Shown piece after piece: positions 7,506-14,633 of a stretch of DNA of 14,633 nt (position 1 is the stretch's first letter; every line of letters starts with the position of its first letter). The notes under the pieces are model-generated. The model was given only the letters and a program-made list of their open reading frames with translations. It searched no databases and was not told the origin of the DNA. Position numbers and translations under genes: made by a program. Source of the stretch: Zavarzinia sp. (GTDB taxonomy: Bacteria > Pseudomonadota > Alphaproteobacteria > Zavarziniales > Zavarziniaceae); the NCBI GenBank assembly GCA_028694545.1, contig JAQVKV010000007.1, positions 1 to 14,633 of the forward strand, read 5' to 3'.

Positions 7506-8795
7506 ATGTGCGACACTTTCGTAGCGCTTGCGCCCGCCACCGCCACCGGCGGCGTCCTGCTCGCCAAGAATGCCGACACGGAAGTGAACGAGGCCCAGCA
7601 CCTGCTTAGGCTGCCGGCGCGGCGCTGGTCCGAAGGCGCGCAGGTCCATGTCACCCACCGCGTGATCCCCCAGCCGCGCGAGACTTTCGAGGTGCTGATC
7701 GACAAGTCGTTCTGGACCTACGGCGGTGAGATCGGCGTGAACGAGCATGGCGTCGCCATCGGCAACGAGGCGGTGTTCTCGAACCGGCCATCGGCGGGTG
7801 ACGGTGTCACCCTGATCGATTTCCTGCGCCTGATGCTGGAGCGGGCCCGTGACCGGCACGAGGCCGTGGCGGTGACGACGGAGTTGCTCGCGGCCTATGG
7901 CCAGGGCGGCAATTGCGAAATGCGGGGCAACGGCCACTACGAAGGCTCTTTCCTGATTTCCGACCGCACGGGGGCTCTGGTGCTGGAAACCGCCGGCGGC
8001 GACTGGGCGACCCGCGAGGTCGCGGGCTTCGCTTCGATTTCCAATGCCTATACGATCCGCGACGACTGGACGGCGACCTCGCTCGACGGTGGGGCCGGAC
8101 GTGTCGACTTCGCCGCCGCGGTCGGCGATCCGGAACCGTCCATCGCCTGCGGCGCGCTGGAACGGCGCCGGGCTTCCCACGATTTCCTGGCGCGCTATCA
8201 GGGCTCGATCGGCGTGCGCACCATGGCCGATCTCCTGCGCTATACCGGCGATGACGGCGACTACCACCCGGCCGACGGCGACCGCGCCACCCGCATCTGC
8301 ATGCATGCGGGCCCGGTCGAGACCCGATTCTGGCAGGCCACCGGCTCGATGATCTCCGACGTCCGGGGCGATTCCATCGTGGTCTGGGCGACCGCGACCT
8401 CGGGGCCCGACTGTTCGGTCTTCAAGCCTGCCTTCTTCGGCGTCGACCTGCCGGACCTCGGGCCCATGCCACGCGAATATGATACGCCCGGCGCCTATTG
8501 GTGGCGCCATGAACGGCTGCACCGGCGGGTGATGGCGGATTATCGGGCGATCGTCGCCGACCTGCGGCCCGAAATCGAGACGCTGGAGGACGGTTTCTTC
8601 GCCATGGCGGAAACGGCGCGGCGCGGCAGCCAGGCAGAGAAGGCCGAATTCGTCGCTCATTGCTGGCGCGAAGCCGACGCGCTGGAGGCACGCTGGCTTG
8701 CCCGGCTCGAAAACCGTCCTTATCACTTTTCCCGGGCCGACTATGGTGCCATGTGGCACCGCTTCAACAGCGCGGCTTCCCTGGAGCTTAGGTGA
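7506..8795 (+). CDS. C69-family peptidase, secernin-like
   Basis: A 429-residue Ntn-hydrolase of peptidase family C69. It begins MCDTFVALAPAT, almost the textbook secernin N-terminus. Removal of Met1 would expose Cys2 as the nucleophile. Other family marks are AKNADTEVNEAQ (residues 21-32), GGEIGVNEHGVAIGNEAVFS (about 73-92) and GGNCEMRGNGHYEGSFLISD (about 134-153). ATG 7506 is chosen because GGAG (7495-7498) lies seven bases upstream and the catalytic cysteine must be second; the frame is open further upstream but without these features. Bacterial C69 members include dipeptidases such as PepD, while the activity of secernins is poorly defined. No signal peptide is seen, so it would act on imported peptides in the cytoplasm. 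It ends in a 1-base overlap (TGATG) with the XRE-cupin gene. Confidence 0.85.
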   Translation: MCDTFVALAPATATGGVLLAKNADTEVNEAQHLLRLPARRWSEGAQVHVTHRVIPQPRETFEVLIDKSFWTYGGEIGVNEHGVAIGNEAVFSNRPSAGDGVTLIDFLRLMLERARDRHEAVAVTTELLAAYGQGGNCEMRGNGHYEGSFLISDRTGALVLETAGGDWATREVAGFASISNAYTIRDDWTATSLDGGAGRVDFAAAVGDPEPSIACGALERRRASHDFLARYQGSIGVRTMADLLRYTGDDGDYHPADGDRATRICMHAGPVETRFWQATGSMISDVRGDSIVVWATATSGPDCSVFKPAFFGVDLPDLGPMPREYDTPGAYWWRHERLHRRVMADYRAIVADLRPEIETLEDGFFAMAETARRGSQAEKAEFVAHCWREADALEARWLARLENRPYHFSRADYGAMWHRFNSAASLELR

Positions 8796-9493
8796 TGGTA
8801 CAGGAACGAGCAGCCCCGAACGACCCGCCGGCCGAATTGCCGGAGGCCCGGCCCGATCTGACGGGGGTCCAACTGGGCGAGCGGCTGCGCGCCCTGCGCA
8901 AGGAAATGGGCTGGACCCTGCAGGATCTGGCGCGGCGCTCCGGCGTCTCGCTCTCGACCCTGTCGAAGATCGAGAATGTCCAGGTCGCGCCCACCTTCGA
9001 TACGCTGGTCAAGGCGGCGCGTGGGCTCGGCATCAGCTTCGAGACCCTGATCGCCCAGCCGGCGGCCGAGCCAGCCCCCAACGCGCGGCGCGCCGGTGGC
9101 CGGCTGATGGTGACCCGGGGTGACGATGCCGTCGGCTTCTCGACCCCCATGTACGAGTACCGGGTGCATGCCAACGGCCTGAAGCGCAAGCATATGACGC
9201 CGCTGATCATGGCCGTGAAAGCCCGCACGCGGGAGGATGTGACGGGCTGGAGCAGCCATGAGGGCGAGGAACTCATCCTGATCCTCAAGGGCCGCATCGA
9301 GCTGCATACGGAATTTTATGCGCCGGTCGTGCTGGAGCAGGGCGACAGCGCCTATATCGACAGCGACATGGCCCATATGTTCCTGAACGTCGGCGAGGGC
9401 GAGGCCCTGATGGCCTCCATCTGCTACTCCGAGGCGATCGACGGGCCGGGCGTGATGGCTCATGTGCCCGGCACCGAAAACGCCGAATCCTGA
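8795..9493 (+). CDS. XRE-family regulator with C-terminal cupin domain
   Basis: A 232-residue transcription factor. After a proline-rich tail of about 25 residues comes an XRE/Cro-type helix-turn-helix (27-86): LGERLRALRKEMGWTLQDLA, then RRSGVSLSTLSKIEN as the recognition region. A linker leads to a cupin fold (about 150-225) containing WSSHEGEELILILKGRIEL and a second motif, QGDSAYIDSDMAH. Histidines 155 and the one in DMAH could hold a metal or ligand. XRE-cupin proteins usually control catabolic or uptake genes, with the cupin sensing a small molecule; PuuR is one example. The ATG at 8795 has GGAG (8783-8786) eight bases upstream; a GTG at 8792 is less likely. Its place between two peptidase genes suggests it controls this operon and itself, and the palindromic sites at 1864-1925 are the obvious candidate operator. 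Confidence 0.9.
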   Translation: MVQERAAPNDPPAELPEARPDLTGVQLGERLRALRKEMGWTLQDLARRSGVSLSTLSKIENVQVAPTFDTLVKAARGLGISFETLIAQPAAEPAPNARRAGGRLMVTRGDDAVGFSTPMYEYRVHANGLKRKHMTPLIMAVKARTREDVTGWSSHEGEELILILKGRIELHTEFYAPVVLEQGDSAYIDSDMAHMFLNVGEGEALMASICYSEAIDGPGVMAHVPGTENAES

Positions 9494-9517
9494 CCTTTTC
9501 GAACCGCCGAGGCCGCC

Positions 9518-11086
9518 ATGTCCACCGTCAATGCTTCCGCCCTCGATCATGTCGTCGCGGCTCTGCCGCAGCGCTATCCCGGGCCGGGTGGCGCCGTGGC
9601 GGTGGTCAAGGACGGCGTGCCGATCGTCCGCCATGCCTGGGGTTTCGCCAATCTGGAAAGCCGCGCGCCCTTCGGCGCCGCGACCCTGGCGCCGGTCTGT
9701 TCGATCACCAAGCAGTTCACCTGCGCGACCTTGCTGACCGTGGCGCCCGATCCCGCCGCTCTCGACGGCGCCGTCGCCGCTCTGGTGCCCGCGCTGGAAG
9801 GGCCGAAGCCGACCACCCTCGATCTCGCCAACAACCAGTCGGGACTGCGCGACTATTGGGCGCTCACCGTGCTGTGCGGTGCTGGCCCCGAGGGCGATTT
9901 CCGACCGGGTGACGCGCTGCGCCTGATCGCCGCCAACCGCAGCCTGCATTTTGCGCCGGGCACCGCCTATTCCTATTCGAACGGCAATTTCCGTATGCTG
10001 GCGATCGCTGTCGAACAGGCGGCAGGCCGTGATTTCGGCGAGATGATGGTCGAACGGGTCGTGCGGCCGGCGGGCATGGAGACGGCTGTCTTCGCGGCCG
10101 AGACCGGCGCCCTGCCCGGGGAGGCCACGGGTTACGAGGGGACGCCGGCCAGCGGCTGGCGGCCGGGCGTCAACCGTATCCACTGGTCGGGCGATGCCGG
10201 CCTTTGCGCCTCCCTCGACGACCTGATCGCCTGGGAATGTTTCATCGATCGCACGCGGGATGAAGCCGAGGGGCTCTATCGCCGCCTGTCCGGACCCGTG
10301 GCCTTCCGTGACGGGACCGAGGCCGCCTATGGCCTTGGTCTTGCCCGCCGCACCCGCTGGGGCCGCGCGATGACGGGGCATGGCGGCGCGATCCGGGGCT
10401 GGCGCCTGCAACGTTTCTGGGTGCCGTCCGAACGGCTCTCGGTCGATATCGTCTTCAACCACGAGAGCGACAGCCATGGCGCCGCCATGCATGTGCTGGC
10501 GGCGGCCCTCGGGGAAAGCGATGCGCCGGGTCCGTCCGACGCGACCGCGGCGGCGGGTTTCGCCGGCACCTGGATCGACCGGACGAACGGCCTGCTGCTC
10601 GACGTCGCGGTCGATGGCGACGGCACCCTGTCGGCAAGCTATGACGGCGGTGCCGAAACCCTCGCCGTCGGCGCCGACGGCATCGCCCGGGGCCTCGACA
10701 TGACGCTGGCGCCGGCGGGTGGGGCCTTGCGCGTCATCCGCCCGGGCGACGCCATCGACAGTCTGGCGCTGCCTGTCGGTCCGGGCGCCGCCATGGACAT
10801 CGCGGGGCGCTATCGCTGCGCCGAACTGGGCGCCGAATTCGATGTGGTGAACGCGGGCGGTAGCTGGTTCGGCGGTTTCCGGGGCATGCTCGGCACCGGC
10901 CCCCTGATGTCGATGACCCCGACGGGCGGTGACCTGTGGCGGCTCACCTGCCATCGCTCCCTGGACGCGCCGGCGCCGGGCGACTGGACGGTCCAGGTCC
11001 GGCGCGCGGACGGCGGCGCGATCGAGGGGCTCACCGTCGGCTGCTGGCTCGCCCGGAACGTCACCTTCGCCCGGGTCGGAGTCTGA
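9518..11086 (+). CDS. dap: D-aminopeptidase (S12 serine peptidase, Ochrobactrum DAP type)
   Basis: A 522-residue enzyme, close to the 520 residues of Ochrobactrum anthropi D-aminopeptidase, which frees N-terminal D-residues such as D-alanine from peptides and amides. The penicillin-binding-protein-like domain (about 1-330) has S-I-T-K with Ser62 and Lys65, Y-S-N with Tyr153, and H-G-G with His288. The first three positions equal those I recall for the Ochrobactrum enzyme (Ser62, Lys65, Tyr153), and the histidine is one off from its His287. Two C-terminal beta-barrel-like segments (about 340-420 and 425-522) match the extra domains of that enzyme and end near GCWLARNVTFA. This two-barrel tail separates it from plain beta-lactamases and esterases of S12. 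No signal peptide is seen, so it is cytoplasmic. GAGG (9509-9512) precedes ATG 9518. It is the last gene of the import operon. Confidence 0.85.
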   Translation: MSTVNASALDHVVAALPQRYPGPGGAVAVVKDGVPIVRHAWGFANLESRAPFGAATLAPVCSITKQFTCATLLTVAPDPAALDGAVAALVPALEGPKPTTLDLANNQSGLRDYWALTVLCGAGPEGDFRPGDALRLIAANRSLHFAPGTAYSYSNGNFRMLAIAVEQAAGRDFGEMMVERVVRPAGMETAVFAAETGALPGEATGYEGTPASGWRPGVNRIHWSGDAGLCASLDDLIAWECFIDRTRDEAEGLYRRLSGPVAFRDGTEAAYGLGLARRTRWGRAMTGHGGAIRGWRLQRFWVPSERLSVDIVFNHESDSHGAAMHVLAAALGESDAPGPSDATAAAGFAGTWIDRTNGLLLDVAVDGDGTLSASYDGGAETLAVGADGIARGLDMTLAPAGGALRVIRPGDAIDSLALPVGPGAAMDIAGRYRCAELGAEFDVVNAGGSWFGGFRGMLGTGPLMSMTPTGGDLWRLTCHRSLDAPAPGDWTVQVRRADGGAIEGLTVGCWLARNVTFARVGV

Positions 11087-11167
11087 GGAGAGGGCCGCCC
11101 TCGGGCCCGGAGGCGGATATCCAGCCAGCCTGCCCCCCCCCATCCCATCCCCAATAACCCGCCTTTG

Positions 11168-11179
11168 GGATAGTTATCC
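11168..11179. repeat. Short inverted repeat GGATA-GT-TATCC
   Basis: GGATAGTTATCC is a perfect 5-base inverted repeat around GT, in the most AT-rich spot of this gap. It could be a regulator half-site pair. It is short enough to occur by chance. Confidence 0.25.
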
Positions 11180-11198
11180 TGACGCGACCGCTGTCCCA

Positions 11199-11223
11199 CG
11201 ATGCGCATCAAGAAGACGCATCG
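11199..11223 (+). repeat. 7-base inverted repeat (stem-loop) before a mini-ORF
   Basis: CGATGCG (11199-11205) pairs with CGCATCG (11217-11223) around an eleven-base A-rich loop. The right arm runs directly into GGGAG (11223-11227), a possible ribosome site for ATG 11238. A folded stem would end at the edge of that site. Confidence 0.35.
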
Positions 11224-11237
11224 GGAGAAAGCGCCTC

Positions 11238-11258
11238 ATGAAAGCCACCGCCGCATAG
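11238..11258 (+). CDS. Six-codon mini-ORF, possible leader
   Basis: ATG 11238 opens a reading frame MKATAA ending at TAG 11256-11258. GGGAG (11223-11227) lies ten bases upstream, and a 7-base-pair stem-loop precedes it. It may be a translated leader of the downstream acyl-CoA operon or a chance ATG. Nothing in its composition points to a specific attenuation mechanism. Confidence 0.15.
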   Translation: MKATAA

Positions 11259-11441
11259 CGCGCGGGGCAACGGCCGGATTTCGTTCGAATAACGGGCGGA
11301 CGGCGGTCGCCGGCTTTCGGCCCCATGGGGCTTGACGCCACTTCCGAGCAATGACGGGACAGTCGCCGAAGGCGGCGCCCCGACCGTGCGGGCCGTCCGC
11401 GTTTCACGCGGCCGGTTGTTCAATACCGCGCCGGCAGGGCA

Positions 11442-11564
11442 ATGGGGGGATCGATGATCGGTTTCACGGGAATGAAAGTCGGTGGCGTTGCAGCCAAGGC
11501 GGCGCGGGGCGGGGAAACCCGCAATTCCGCCAACGTCGCCATCATCGGCGTGGCGCGAAAATGA
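11442..11564 (+). CDS. Small hypothetical ORF coupled to the crotonase gene
   Basis: Starting at ATG 11442 (40 residues) or ATG 11454 (36 residues), a frame runs to TGA 11562-11564. The protein from the second start begins MIGFTGMKVGGVAAKAARGG and ends ANVAIIGVARK. Its stop overlaps the ATG of the crotonase gene as ATGA. The six-G run just before ATG 11454 (11444-11449) could bind the ribosome. The crotonase start has no Shine-Dalgarno of its own, so translation of this small ORF could deliver ribosomes to it. It resembles no family I know. It could also be chance, as stop-free frames are common in GC-rich DNA. Confidence 0.3.
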   Translation: MGGSMIGFTGMKVGGVAAKAARGGETRNSANVAIIGVARK

Positions 11565-12351
11565 CCACTGCTCCTGTCCTTCTGGAACGCGACGGGTCTG
11601 TCGCCCGGCTGGTGCTGAACCGGCCGGATGCCGGCAATGCGATCGACCTCGCGCTGGCCCGGTGCCTGCTCGAACATGCGATCGCCTGCGATCAGAATCC
11701 GGCGATCCGCTGCGTCGTGCTGACCGCGCGGGGACGCCTGTTCTGCGCCGGCGGCGACGTCGCCGCGATTTCCGGTGAACGGCATCGCATGCCGGCCTTC
11801 CTCAGCGAACTCGCGGGCGTGCTGCACATGGCCGTGTCGCGCCTTGCTCGCATGGCGAAGCCGCTGCTCGTGCTCGTGAACGGCCCGGCCGCGGGGGCGG
11901 GGCTCAGCCTTGCCCTGCTCGGCGACATCGTGCTGGCGCGGCGGTCGGCCCATTTCACCGTCGCCTATGGCGCCATCGGCCTGACCCCGGACGGCGGGGC
12001 GAGTTGGCTTCTGCCCCGCCTGGTCGGGCTGCGCCGCGCCCAGGAACTGGTGGTTACCAACCGCCGGGTTCCGGTGGACGAGGCGGTGGCGATCGGGCTG
12101 ATCACCCGGATGGTCGAGGAGGAAGCCTTCGCGGCGGAGGGCGAGGCGATGGCACGCCAACTGGCGGCGGGGGCGACGGCGGCCATCGGCGCTGCCCGGG
12201 GCCTGCTGCTGCAAAGCCTTGGCAACGGCCTTGAAACGCAGATGGAACTCGAGGCCCGGACGATCGCCGCCGCGGGCGGAGGAGCGGAGGCGCGCGAAGG
12301 TATCGCCGCCTTCCTCGACAAGAGAAAAGCCGATTTTGAAGGAGTGAGTTG

Positions 12352-12352
<1 letters not shown>
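11561..12352 (+). CDS. Enoyl-CoA hydratase/isomerase family protein, PaaG-like
   Basis: A 263-residue crotonase-fold enzyme. The N-terminus (VARLVLNRPDAGNAIDLAL) and the CoA/oxyanion region around CAGGDVAAISG are standard. Aligned by eye with rat enoyl-CoA hydratase, the two catalytic glutamates (Glu144, Glu164) are replaced by Ser (in AAGAGLSLALLGD) and Tyr (in HFTVAYGAIGL). Instead it has LTPDGGASWLLPRLVG, matching the IPDxGGTW motif of PaaG-type isomerases, where this Asp takes part in catalysis. A double-bond isomerase or ring-type epoxide isomerase role is therefore more likely than hydration, but the substrate is unknown. No other paa gene is visible. The start at 11561 fits family length; an upstream open frame is not family-like. 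Its stop overlaps the thiolase start by one base (TGATG). Confidence 0.82.
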
Positions 12353-14632
<2,280 letters not shown>

Positions 14633-14633
14633 G

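Larger units (their letters stand above)
11087..11453. other. Intergenic region without a convincing large gene
   Basis: No frame on either strand here looks like a protein; open frames are low-complexity Arg/Ala/Pro-rich shadows. Visible items are a short hairpin right after the D-aminopeptidase stop (GAGGG 11090-11094 with CCCTC 11098-11102, no T-run), a run of nine C (11133-11141), several inverted repeats listed separately, a six-codon mini-ORF and a 12-base palindrome GCCCCATGGGGC (11320-11331). It probably separates the two operons and should hold the promoter of the second one, but I cannot place a clear -35/-10 pair. Confidence 0.5.

Noticed and set aside
11090..11102. Hairpin after the D-aminopeptidase stop as a rho-independent terminator
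   Set aside because: The stem is only five pairs with a three-base loop and no T-run follows, so a terminator call is not supported.
8741..11143. 800-codon open frame on the minus strand across the XRE-cupin and D-aminopeptidase genes
   Set aside because: It is Arg/Gly/Asp/His-rich low-complexity sequence with no recognisable motif. The opposite strand encodes two clear families, so this is a high-GC antisense shadow.
11320..11331. 12-base palindrome GCCCCATGGGGC followed by CTTGACG, considered as operator plus promoter
   Set aside because: No -10 hexamer lies at suitable distance, and GC-only palindromes of this size are frequent in such DNA.
11174..11423. Two minus-strand open frames of 71-77 codons in the operon gap
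   Set aside because: They are Arg/Pro/Ser-rich without motifs or ribosome sites; they look like chance GC-rich frames.

Overview
The window is GC-rich, densely packed proteobacterial chromosome. The gene style suggests Alphaproteobacteria: ATGA and TGATG overlaps, a HutC-type GntR regulator, a DppABCDF-type peptide importer and strong G/C preference at third codon positions. I cannot name the genus. No RNA gene, insertion sequence, integrase or CRISPR array is visible.

Left part, 1-11086. A 5'-truncated HutC/GntR-type regulator (+ strand) converges on a PLP enzyme of the D-threonine aldolase / DSD1-type D-serine dehydratase family (- strand). That enzyme is transcribed divergently from a long + strand operon. 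The operon encodes a periplasmic peptide-binding protein, two permeases, two ATPases, a C69 (secernin-like) peptidase, an XRE-cupin regulator and an S12-family D-aminopeptidase. Most junctions are 4-base or 1-base overlaps or gaps under 30 bases, so this looks like one transcription unit. The exception is the 112-base gap after the binding protein, which holds a strong stem-loop and a 15-base tandem repeat. The divergent promoter region (1851-2022) is the only AT-rich island in the window. It carries a perfect 13-base inverted repeat formed by two related palindromic sites three helical turns apart.

Taken together, the left part reads as a scavenging pathway for peptides containing D-amino acids. 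Peptides would be imported by the ABC transporter and trimmed in the cytoplasm by the C69 peptidase and the D-aminopeptidase. Released D-amino acids of the D-Ser / D-Thr / 3-hydroxy-aspartate type would be broken down by the PLP enzyme. Each family is established. Their assembly into one pathway is inference.

Middle, 11087-11560. About 470 bases hold no convincing large gene. They contain several inverted repeats, a six-codon mini-ORF with a Shine-Dalgarno sequence, and a 36-40 codon ORF whose stop overlaps the start of the next gene.

Right part, 11561-14632. A tightly coupled acyl-CoA operon encodes a crotonase-fold enzyme of the PaaG/isomerase type (both classical hydratase glutamates are missing), an acetyl-CoA acetyltransferase type thiolase and a nitronate monooxygenase-family flavoprotein. 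A 36-codon ORF overlaps its end. This operon appears functionally separate from the D-peptide cluster.
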